DNA from: CAYWMD01 sp964458575
Lineage (GTDB): Bacteria; Verrucomicrobiota; Verrucomicrobiia; Limisphaerales; JADLHS01
Assembly (NCBI GenBank): GCA_964458575.1
Contig: CAYWMD010000004.1
Coordinates: 135,522-199,521, forward strand
DNA length: 64,000 bases
Direction: 5' to 3'
The notes beneath the pieces were generated by a model that saw nothing but the letters and a program-made list of their open reading frames with translations, did not search any database and was not told where the DNA came from. A program made the translations under genes and the position numbers. Every line of letters starts with the position of its first letter. Position 1 is the stretch's first letter. Positions 54,262-61,747 of the stretch are shown here, in pieces.

Positions 54262-54296
54262 CAAAAAGCCGGCGACCCTGTTTCAGGCCGCCGGCT
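54262..54296 (-). terminator. Rho-independent terminator of gapA
   Basis: On the minus strand, agccggcg (54296-54289) pairs perfectly with cgccggct (54274-54267) around a 14-base loop and is followed by TTTTT (54267-54263). It sits about 20 bases after the gapA stop. Confidence 0.92.
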
Positions 54297-54314
54297 GAAT
54301 GAAATGGAAACTGG

Positions 54315-55364
54315 TTAAATTCCCTTTTGGATCATGAATTTGACCAAGTCGGCCACCCGGCAACTGTAACCCCACTCGTTGTCGTACCAACTCACGAGCT
54401 TGAAGAAGCGCTTGTTCAATTCGATGCCCGCGCCCTGGTCGAAAATCGAGGAGGCTTTGCAATGAATGAAATCGCTGCTCACCACTTCGTCCTCGGTGTA
54501 TTCCAGGATGCCCTTGAGGTAGGTTTCGCTGGCTTTCTTCATCGCGGCGCTGATTTCGGCGTAGCTCGTTTCCTTGACCGTGCGCACGGTCAAGTCCACG
54601 ACCGAAACCGTCGGCGTCGGCACGCGGAACGCCATGCCGGTGAGTTTGCCTTTGACTTCCGGCAACACCAGGCCCACCGCCTTGGCGGCGCCGGTGGTCG
54701 AGGGAATCAAATTCAACGCCGCCGTACGACCGCCCTTCCAATCTTTCTTGCTGGGGCCGTCCACGGTTTTCTGCGTCGCGGTGTAGCTGTGGACCGTCGT
54801 CATCAAGCCTTCCTCAACCCCGAAACCTTCCTTGAGCAACACATGCACGACGGGCGCGAGACAATTGGTGGTGCAGGAAGCATTGGAAACCACGTGGTGC
54901 TGTTGGGGATCATATTTGCCCTCATTCACACCCATTACCATCGTCAGGCAATCGCCCTTGGCCGGCGCGCTGATGATGACTTTCTTCGCGCCCGCGGCGA
55001 GATGGCCCTTGGCCTTTTCCACGTCGGTGAACAACCCCGTGGATTCGATCACCAACTCCACCCCCAACGCCTGCCAGGGCAGTTCGGCGGGCGACTTGGC
55101 GCTGACAACCTTGACGTCCTTGCCGTTGACCACGAGGACATCTTCTTCGGGTTTGTCGGCGGCGGACTTTTTTGATCCGACCGTGCCGGCAAACCGGCCC
55201 TGGATGGAATCATATTTCAGAAGATAGGCCAGGTTGTCCGCCGGAACGATATCCCCGACGGCGACCACTTCGATGTCCTTGCCCACCATGCCCTGTTCGA
55301 CCAGCGCCCGGAAGACCAGGCGTCCAATGCGGCCGAACCCGTTGATTGCAACTTTCACTGCCAT
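54315..55364 (-). CDS. gapA: Glyceraldehyde-3-phosphate dehydrogenase, type I
   Basis: 349 aa. NAD-binding N-terminus VKVAINGFGRIGRLVFRALV; catalytic Cys164 in VSNASCTTNCLAP; MTTVHSYTATQKTVDGPSKK; and SWYDNEWGYSCRVADLVKFM at the C-terminus. It converts glyceraldehyde-3-phosphate to 1,3-bisphosphoglycerate in glycolysis. An insertion of about 10 residues (GSKKSAADKPEEDV) lies after residue 60 compared with the common form. It is monocistronic with its own terminator; pgk and tpiA are about 4-6 kb away on the same strand. Confidence 0.97.
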   Translation of the reverse strand: MAVKVAINGFGRIGRLVFRALVEQGMVGKDIEVVAVGDIVPADNLAYLLKYDSIQGRFAGTVGSKKSAADKPEEDVLVVNGKDVKVVSAKSPAELPWQALGVELVIESTGLFTDVEKAKGHLAAGAKKVIISAPAKGDCLTMVMGVNEGKYDPQQHHVVSNASCTTNCLAPVVHVLLKEGFGVEEGLMTTVHSYTATQKTVDGPSKKDWKGGRTAALNLIPSTTGAAKAVGLVLPEVKGKLTGMAFRVPTPTVSVVDLTVRTVKETSYAEISAAMKKASETYLKGILEYTEDEVVSSDFIHCKASSIFDQGAGIELNKRFFKLVSWYDNEWGYSCRVADLVKFMIQKGI

Positions 55365-55676
55365 AGTTTTTGCTTTCGTTTCTCGTTAAAATCCAGACGC
55401 GCATGGTATCCGCGCATCGCGCATCGTCAACGAAGAACTCCACCCTGCGCCCTCCCGCGACCGGTTTCTTTGCGATTCTTGTAAAATCCTTTCCCCTTTT
55501 TGACACCGCGGCTCGCAGGCGTTTTGGATCTCGTCCGCTGTTCTCCGGAGCGATCCTTTGTAAGACGGCGCCTGGCCCATGAGGCAAATCGCCCGTTTCT
55601 GGAGTTTTAACCCTTGCCATCCTCGCTTTATTTCCCGCGCGGAAGCATTTTGGGGAGGGCTTTTTGGATACAAGCC

Positions 55677-55706
55677 TTGACAAAACCCGTGGTTTCAAGG
55701 CATTTT
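55677..55706 (+). promoter_or_regulatory. Possible promoter for the pseudopilin gene
   Basis: A perfect TTGACA at 55677-55682 is followed after 18 bases by cattttg, a weak -10. The start codon is 28 bases further. It lies in the 369-bp divergent gap 55365-55733 between gapA and the pseudopilin gene; I see no other feature in that gap. Confidence 0.35.
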
Positions 55707-55733
55707 GCTGGGCAGTCAAAGACACAGGTATCC

Positions 55734-56657
55734 ATGAAATCACATCGCGTCGAAATCAGGGCTGACCGCGCTTTTACTCTTATTGAACTACTGGTGGTGA
55801 TTGCCATTATTGCCATTCTGGCGGCGATGCTGCTGCCGGTGCTGGGCAAAGCAAAACAGCGGGCTTACGGCATCTCGTGCATGGCCAACACCAAACAACT
55901 CATGCTGGCTTGGCGCATGTACCCGGATGAGAACGGTGATTTGCTCATTAACAACTTTGGCCTCAATAATACCCTCACCGAAATCACCGGCGGCACTTTT
56001 CGGAACTGGGTCAATAACTCCATAGACTGGACAAGCTCCACGCTCAATTCTGATCTGACATTGATTCAGAACGGGATTATGGCTCCCTACTTGGGGAAGA
56101 ACCTTGGTGTTTACAAATGTCCGGCGGATAAATTTCTTAGTCCAGCTCAAGTCGCCGCCAATTTCACCGAGCGCACGCGCAGCATGGCCATGAACAGTTT
56201 TTTGGGGCCCTATGGTCCGAGTAAAAGCGTGGCCAAATACTACGACGGTAAAAACAACAACTGGCGTCAACCCACCAGTCCCGACTATCGCCAGTGGCTC
56301 AAGCTGGGTGAGATCAAGCGACCGTCCAACATCTTTGTCACCTGTGACGAGCATCCTGACACCTGCAACGACGGCCTTTTCAACAACAACCCCCAATTGA
56401 ACGCGCAGGGCCAAGCCATCGGAACGCAATGGTCTGATGCCCCTGCTTCCTTCCATGGTGGTGGCGCGGGTATCTCATTCGCAGACGGCCATTCAGAAAT
56501 TCATGTTTGGAAGAGTGGCAAAACAAAGGTGCCGGTTATTTACCAATCGGGCTCCTCGCGGATGGCTCAACCGGATGCACAACCATTCGATGCCTCGGCA
56601 ACTCAGGATTTGACTTGGATGGTGACCAGACAAGCTGTGCCCTTTCCGGAATTCTGA
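55734..56657 (+). CDS. Type II secretion-like pseudopilin (prepilin N-methylation motif)
   Basis: 307 aa from the ATG at 55734. After a short basic leader the class III prepilin signal is RAFTLIELLVVIAIIAILAA, with cleavage before Phe and Glu at +5, then MLLPVLGKAKQRAYGISCMA. The C-terminal domain ends with FHGGGAGISFADGHSEIHVW, the H-x-DG signature of the large pseudopilin family expanded in Verrucomicrobiota and Planctomycetota. It needs a prepilin peptidase, which is not in the window. It stands alone; a TTGACA box lies upstream. Confidence 0.92.
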   Translation: MKSHRVEIRADRAFTLIELLVVIAIIAILAAMLLPVLGKAKQRAYGISCMANTKQLMLAWRMYPDENGDLLINNFGLNNTLTEITGGTFRNWVNNSIDWTSSTLNSDLTLIQNGIMAPYLGKNLGVYKCPADKFLSPAQVAANFTERTRSMAMNSFLGPYGPSKSVAKYYDGKNNNWRQPTSPDYRQWLKLGEIKRPSNIFVTCDEHPDTCNDGLFNNNPQLNAQGQAIGTQWSDAPASFHGGGAGISFADGHSEIHVWKSGKTKVPVIYQSGSSRMAQPDAQPFDASATQDLTWMVTRQAVPFPEF

Positions 56658-56695
56658 ACCGCCCTCGCGTTCCACAAACGCTGAATTGTCGGATT

Positions 56696-58171
56696 TCAGG
56701 AATCCTCGCGTCCCACCTCATGGACGCGAATGTATCGGCGGAACACCAACAATCCCACCGGGCAGATCGCGGCCAGCAGCCCGATGACCAGCCACATCGT
56801 ACCCGAATGCCGCTCGCCGACCTCCGGGCAGTATTTGGCCAGCAATGTGCCTGACACCGTGCCCACCAGCAGCTTCGCCAGCAGGAACGGCACGTAGGAC
56901 AAAGCTGCATACGAGGCTTCCTGGCCTTTCGGCGCGATGGCGGCGGCATATTCGTAGACGCGTGGCGAATAGAAGGCTTCGCCGAACGACATCAACACGA
57001 CGAAGAACGTGATCATCACATAATACGGATGCACCGCCCCGCTCAACCCCAGATAACCGTGCGCGATCCAGCGTCCCACAAAACTGTCCGCCAATGGTTG
57101 AAACCAGACCGTGGGCAGGGCCATGAAAAAAACCGAAAACGCCGAGATCATCCCGCCCACCACTACCATGCGATACGCCGAGAACCGCTGCGTGAGCGCG
57201 CCAATGATGGGCACGATCGCCACGATCAGAATGTTGTTGATGGCCGTGAGCCGGCCCACCGGCGCGCCCGCGCCCAGCTCGCGGATGCCGAACTTGGGAA
57301 ACACATAGTCCATTTGCATGAAGATCAATTTCAGAAACGCGATGAACATGAGGAACGCCAGCAGCCGATAGAATCCCGCCTGTTGCAGTAGCCCGGCAAA
57401 CAGCTTCACCGTTTCCCGCACGCTGTCGCGCACGGTGAGCATCACGGACTGGGCCAGCCCCGCCTGTGGGTACTTCGGTGCGTCGGGCAGGATCTTCAGC
57501 CCCTCGTCGGTCACCTCCGCGCCTTTGCGGATAAAGTAGAGGACCGGCAGGATGGCCACCTCGATGATAAAGGCGGCGAAGAACAACATCCGGTATGTGG
57601 ACAAACTGGTGGCGATGATGGGCAACGTCACCCGGCCGGTTTCGCCGAAGCCCTGGCGCAGATAATCGAACAGGAATGCGGCGCACAGGAAGCCCAGATT
57701 CATGATCGTGTAGAACAAGGAGAAGGAAATGGAACGCTGCTGGGTGTTGGAGTACTTGCGAACCGCGGCCACCAATACGGGCGTTCCCAACGCCTCTCCC
57801 ACTGCGAGGGGAAACAACCCGCACGCCAGCGCGACCCATTGCACCGTCGTTAACGCCATCACGGCGCGCGCGATAATGCACAGCCACACCCCAAGGAAAA
57901 AGGTTCGCCGCAACCCGATGGCATCGGTCAACGAGCCGACCAGCAGCGTCGCGACCGTCATCGTCAACGACCACGCCGCGACCAGGCCGAGCGCGCTTTG
58001 ATCGCCGTAGCCGAAATCCGAGGTCAACCACAGCACCAGCGTGAGCGTGGTGACCTTGTAGGCCATGACGCCGAGAAACTTGACGATGAAGGTGATCCAC
58101 AGCTCGCGCGCCGCGCCCTGAAGCACGGTGAACTTGCTCAAGAATCCCGAAGCCTGGTCTTTTTCGGCCAT
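56696..58171 (-). CDS. MFS transporter, POT/peptide-transporter-like
   Basis: 491 aa with about 12 membrane spans. The first helices carry LWITFIVKFLGVMAYKVTTL and LVGSLTDAIGLRRTFFLGVW, the MFS loop 2-3 signature form. Later spans include FYRLLAFLMFIAFLKLIFMQ, NNILIVAIVPIIGALTQRFS and YVMITFFVVLMSFGEAFYSP. The pattern (GEAFYSPRVYEYAAAIAPKG) resembles POT/NRT1-type and related uncharacterised transporters. The substrate is unknown. It follows secG on the same strand after 125 bases. Confidence 0.88.
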   Translation of the reverse strand: MAEKDQASGFLSKFTVLQGAARELWITFIVKFLGVMAYKVTTLTLVLWLTSDFGYGDQSALGLVAAWSLTMTVATLLVGSLTDAIGLRRTFFLGVWLCIIARAVMALTTVQWVALACGLFPLAVGEALGTPVLVAAVRKYSNTQQRSISFSLFYTIMNLGFLCAAFLFDYLRQGFGETGRVTLPIIATSLSTYRMLFFAAFIIEVAILPVLYFIRKGAEVTDEGLKILPDAPKYPQAGLAQSVMLTVRDSVRETVKLFAGLLQQAGFYRLLAFLMFIAFLKLIFMQMDYVFPKFGIRELGAGAPVGRLTAINNILIVAIVPIIGALTQRFSAYRMVVVGGMISAFSVFFMALPTVWFQPLADSFVGRWIAHGYLGLSGAVHPYYVMITFFVVLMSFGEAFYSPRVYEYAAAIAPKGQEASYAALSYVPFLLAKLLVGTVSGTLLAKYCPEVGERHSGTMWLVIGLLAAICPVGLLVFRRYIRVHEVGREDS

Positions 58172-58296
58172 GTCGCCGGTGTCGCTTCTGCCGGTGATGG
58201 ACCAGCGCCGCCCGGTTCGGGCAACGCCCGGTCAAATAAATGCGCCGCCCGAATCCGTTTTGCCCGGGGCGGTCGCTCGCGGAATCATCGCTGGTT

Positions 58297-58710
58297 CTAG
58301 TGGTTGGTCGTCGCCGCGGGCGCGGCGGGCGCGGCCAAATTGGTCGCGCCCGACTGGAGCAGCGCGTTTGGATTGGGTGCCGCCGCGGGCGCGGGCGTGG
58401 CCCCGGCTCCCGGCAGTTCCTTCTCCTGCTGCTGCACGTCGCGTATAAATTCCTTTTGCGGTTTGTGGAAGTAATTGCTTTGCAACATCCCCAGCAGGAT
58501 CGCCAGCACGAAGAATCCAATCGTTGCGTACTTGGTAACCTTGGTCAGCACGTTGCCCGTGCCGGCGCCAAACAACGCGTCGGTGGCCGCGCCGCCAAAG
58601 GCCACGCCGGCGCCCGCCTCTTTCTTCGGCAGTTGAATCAGCACCAGCAAAATCAACAGCACGCAATCCAACACCAGCACGACCGTCAACATTCCAATCA
58701 GGAAACTCAT
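58297..58710 (-). CDS. secG: Preprotein translocase subunit SecG
   Basis: 137 aa. Two membrane spans (MLTVVLVLDCVLLILLVLIQ and YATIGFFVLAILLGMLQ) flank the conserved cytoplasmic loop PKKEAGAGVAFGGAATDALFGAGTGNVLTKVTKY. SecG assists SecYE in protein export. A Pro/Ala-rich tail of about 45 residues makes it longer than the usual 75-110 aa. It lies 9 bases after tpiA, a linkage common in bacteria. Confidence 0.94.
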   Translation of the reverse strand: MSFLIGMLTVVLVLDCVLLILLVLIQLPKKEAGAGVAFGGAATDALFGAGTGNVLTKVTKYATIGFFVLAILLGMLQSNYFHKPQKEFIRDVQQQEKELPGAGATPAPAAAPNPNALLQSGATNLAAPAAPAATTNH

Positions 58711-58719
58711 GGCCTCAAT

Positions 58720-59484
58720 CTATATGGAATTCTTGACGATGTCAGCAAAACTTCGTGCCTCCAGGGACGCCCCGCCCACCAGTGCCCCATCCACGTCCGG
58801 CTGGCCCATTAATTCGCGGGCGTTGGCCGGTTTCACGCTGCCACCGTATTGAATCCGGACCTTCTTCGCCGTGCCTTCATCGAACATTTTCACGAGCAAT
58901 CCCCGGATGAACGCGTGGGCGTCCTGGGCCTGTTGTGTGGTGGCAGTTTTGCCCGTCCCAATGGCCCACACCGGTTCGTAGGCAATGACCGTTTCGAGCA
59001 TCTGATCCGCGGTGAGACCGGCCAAGCTGCCGTGCACCTGGGTTTCAAGGACTTTCTCCGTCTGACCCGCTTCCCGCTCAGCCAGCGTCTCGCCCACGCA
59101 CACAATCGGTTTGAGTGAGGCCGCATGCGCCGCCAGGGCTTTCTTGGCGATCAACGCGTCGCTTTCCTTCTGGTACTGGCGTCGCTCGGAGTGGCCGAGG
59201 ATGACGTAGCGCACGGAAAACTCCTTGAGCATACCGGCGCAAATTTCGCCGGTGAAAGCCCCAAAATTGTTCTCGCTCATGTTTTGCGCGCCGAGGCGGA
59301 GGTTCGAGTCGAGGACCGCCTTCGACACGGACTCCAATGCGGTAAACGGCGGGCACACCACCAGATCCACCTCGCGCACGTTGGCGAGGTCGAGCTTGAG
59401 ATCGCTCACGAGGGCCAGCGCCTCCGCGACCGTTTTGTTCATCTTCCAATTGCCGGCAATGATCAGTTTGCGTTCTTTGTTCAT
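58720..59484 (-). CDS. tpiA: Triosephosphate isomerase
   Basis: 254 aa from the ATG at 59484. Asn12 and Lys14 in AGNWKMNKTV, His98 in YVILGHSERRQYQ, and catalytic Glu170 in AYEPVWAIGTGKTAT are all present, with the loop 7/8 motif IQYGGSVKPANA. It interconverts dihydroxyacetone phosphate and glyceraldehyde-3-phosphate. Order on the minus strand is pgk, Uma2-like gene, tpiA, secG; the start is 1 base after the Uma2-like stop. Confidence 0.97.
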   Translation of the reverse strand: MNKERKLIIAGNWKMNKTVAEALALVSDLKLDLANVREVDLVVCPPFTALESVSKAVLDSNLRLGAQNMSENNFGAFTGEICAGMLKEFSVRYVILGHSERRQYQKESDALIAKKALAAHAASLKPIVCVGETLAEREAGQTEKVLETQVHGSLAGLTADQMLETVIAYEPVWAIGTGKTATTQQAQDAHAFIRGLLVKMFDEGTAKKVRIQYGGSVKPANARELMGQPDVDGALVGGASLEARSFADIVKNSI

Positions 59485-59485
59485 T

Positions 59486-60040
59486 TTAGGAATCCATCCG
59501 AAGTTCGATCCGCGCGGGAAATTCCGGGCAGAGTGTGGACGCGGCCAGCGGCGGGGCTTCAACCGCCGCAAAGAGTTTCATGTCGCCCAGGATGCCGCAG
59601 ACCCAGACCTCGCCGGCCCCGGCCTCGAAATAAAGCGCCTTTTTTTCTTCAATCTCCGCGTCGCTGTTGCCCGGCGAGAGCACCTCCACGCAGATCTCCG
59701 GCGCATGGGGAAAACACTGGCGATTGCCCAGTTCGGTGATGCGCTGCGGCGAAGCCCAGGCCACGTCCGCTGCCCGCACCCCGTCGGCGGTGGCAATGGG
59801 ACATTCGGTGAACACCCGGCCTCGGCGCATGAACATGTGAAGCAGACGGGCTATTTCGAATTGATAAGCTCCATGGTTTGCGGCAGGCGGTGGACTCATA
59901 ATGACATGACCGAAACGGTCGGTTTCAACGCGACCCTCGATCTTGGCAAGCTCGGGGTCGGCGAGTACTTCATCCCATCGGCGCAGGTTGAATTCCGTTT
60001 GCGCTTCGTGCGGTGGCAACTTGATGGTCAGCGCGGGCAT
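59486..60040 (-). CDS. Uma2-family PD-(D/E)XK nuclease-like protein
   Basis: 184 aa from the ATG at 60040. The DUF820/Uma2 fold shows KIEGRVETDRFGHVIMSPPP near residue 33, GVRAADVAWASPQRI (active-site Asp) near residue 88, and PEICVEVLSPGNSDAEIEEK with KKALYFEAGAGEVWVC (E-x-K type) near residue 115. Uma2 proteins have a nuclease fold but their role is unknown; they are numerous in some phyla. It sits inside the glycolytic operon, 19 bases after pgk and 1 base before tpiA, which is unusual. Confidence 0.9.
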   Translation of the reverse strand: MPALTIKLPPHEAQTEFNLRRWDEVLADPELAKIEGRVETDRFGHVIMSPPPAANHGAYQFEIARLLHMFMRRGRVFTECPIATADGVRAADVAWASPQRITELGNRQCFPHAPEICVEVLSPGNSDAEIEEKKALYFEAGAGEVWVCGILGDMKLFAAVEAPPLAASTLCPEFPARIELRMDS

Positions 60041-60059
60041 GTCTTGAGTATAACCGGGA

Positions 60060-61316
60060 TTATTTTTCCGACAACGCCGCCACGCCCGGCAGCACCGCAC
60101 CTTCCAAAAATTCCAGGCTCGCCCCGCCGCCCGTGCTCATAAACGTCACCTTGTCCCCGAGCTTGGCCTTGTTGAGCGCCTTCACGCTGTCGCCGCCGCC
60201 AATGATGCTCTTGGCGCCGTGCTTTTGGGTCGCGTCGGCTACGGCTTGGGCGATGGCGTTGGTGCCGGCGGCGAACTGTTTGTTCTCGAACAGCCCCATC
60301 GGTCCATTCCACAAAATCGTCTTCGCTTTCGCGATGACGTCCGCATACGCCTTCACCGTTGCCGGCCCGATGTCGAGGCCCGCCGCGTCGTCAGGGCAAT
60401 CCATCGTCGAATTTGTCTTTGGGTTCTGATACTCGATGACCGGCTTGCCTTTCTTGTCGAGCTTGTCGGTCTTCACCGGCGTCGCCACCACGTCGTCGCT
60501 GGGCAGCAGGAACTGCACGTTCTTCGCCTTGGCCTTGGCCAGCGCAGAATTGGCGGTGTCCTTCGCGTCCGGCTCGACCAGTGACTTGCCGGTCTTGAAA
60601 CCCTGCGCCAGCCGGAACGTGTACGCCATCGCGCCGCCGATCAAAATCGTGTCCGCCTTTTCCAGCAACCGGTCAATGACCTTGATTTTGTCCGAAACCT
60701 TCGCGCCGCCGAGAATCACCACGAACGGCCGTGCCGGGTTTTCCAATTCGTCACCCAGAAATTTCAATTCCCGCTCCATGAGCAGGCCCGCCGCGCATTG
60801 GCCACCGCGCTTGGCCACCACGCGGGCCACGCCTTCCGTTGAAGCATGGGCGCGATGCGCCGCGCCAAAAGCGTCGTTCACATACACATCAGCCACCTTC
60901 GCCAGCTTCTCCGCGAATGCCGGGTCGTTGGCTTCCTCTTCCTTGTAGTAACGGACGTTCTCGAGCAGCAGCACGTCACCGGGCTTCAGGGCGTCGGCGG
61001 TCTTTTCGACCTTTTCGCCGATGCAATCATCCACGAACGCCACGGGCCGTTGGAGCAACTCCGCCAGCCGCGCGGCCACGGGCCGCAACGACATGGAGGG
61101 CTCGCGTTTGCCCTTGGGCCGGCCTAAATGCGCGGTGAGAATGAGCCGACCGCCTTTCTCGATCAACAGCTTCAGGGTAGGCAGTGTTTCCTTGATGCGC
61201 GTCTCATCGGTAATGACCATCGCGCCGTCCTTTTCCTCCAAAGGGACGTTGTAATCCACGCGCATGAACACGCGCTTCCCATGAACATCCAGGTCTCGAA
61301 CTGTAAGTTTGGCCAT
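60060..61316 (-). CDS. pgk: Phosphoglycerate kinase
   Basis: 418 aa from the ATG at 61316. The N-terminal substrate motif is KRVFMRVDYNVPLEEKDGAM, with HLGRPKG following; the C-terminal nucleotide part has FVVILGGAKVSDKIKVIDRL and GGGDSVKALNK, and TFMSTGGGASLEFLEGAVLP. It makes ATP from 1,3-bisphosphoglycerate. First gene of the pgk-uma2-tpiA-secG cluster. Confidence 0.97.
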   Translation of the reverse strand: MAKLTVRDLDVHGKRVFMRVDYNVPLEEKDGAMVITDETRIKETLPTLKLLIEKGGRLILTAHLGRPKGKREPSMSLRPVAARLAELLQRPVAFVDDCIGEKVEKTADALKPGDVLLLENVRYYKEEEANDPAFAEKLAKVADVYVNDAFGAAHRAHASTEGVARVVAKRGGQCAAGLLMERELKFLGDELENPARPFVVILGGAKVSDKIKVIDRLLEKADTILIGGAMAYTFRLAQGFKTGKSLVEPDAKDTANSALAKAKAKNVQFLLPSDDVVATPVKTDKLDKKGKPVIEYQNPKTNSTMDCPDDAAGLDIGPATVKAYADVIAKAKTILWNGPMGLFENKQFAAGTNAIAQAVADATQKHGAKSIIGGGDSVKALNKAKLGDKVTFMSTGGGASLEFLEGAVLPGVAALSEK

Positions 61317-61447
61317 AACAAATCCCGTCAAAGAAATCTTCCCAATCCGGGATGCACAGGGTAGCGGGCGGCGGCGGAGTGTCAAAAGGATTTCAAGGCA
61401 CGGGAACGGCTGAATGGCTGGGCGGGTTGAAACAAATGGCGGTTTAG

Positions 61448-61747
61448 ATGAGCTATTTTATACCCAGGGAAGTAATCCATTCGCGGAACCTCCCATGCTC
61501 CCCGCTTCGCCTTATTAGAGTGCAATCCTTCAGCTTGCGGGAAGCCGTGCCTGAGCCATCTGCTCTGGCGCTGCTGGTGTTTGCTGGAGCTGCTCTCTGG
61601 TTCTTGTCGCAGCGGCGACGGCCAATGCTTGCCTCTCCGGTGCCAAAAAGCGTGGATAGACGGAAGGCCACTAAAGGGAGAATAATCAGCACAGACTTGG
61701 ATTGGGAACAATCGTTTCCGAAAACGAAAATCCGGAGGGCATTGTGA
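61448..61747 (+). pseudogene. Stranded PEP-CTERM tail (gene remnant)
   Basis: An open frame of 99 codons carries a textbook PEP-CTERM sorting signal: VPEPSALALLVFAGAALWFL followed by SQRRR. In intact proteins this is the extreme C-terminus, after a long secreted domain. Here the frame is blocked by a TAG directly before the ATG at 61448, only about 30 residues precede the signal, and about 45 unrelated residues run on past RRR into the start of the next gene. It is probably the end of a decayed exosortase substrate. The 430-bp gap 61317-61746 contains nothing else I can identify. Confidence 0.55.
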
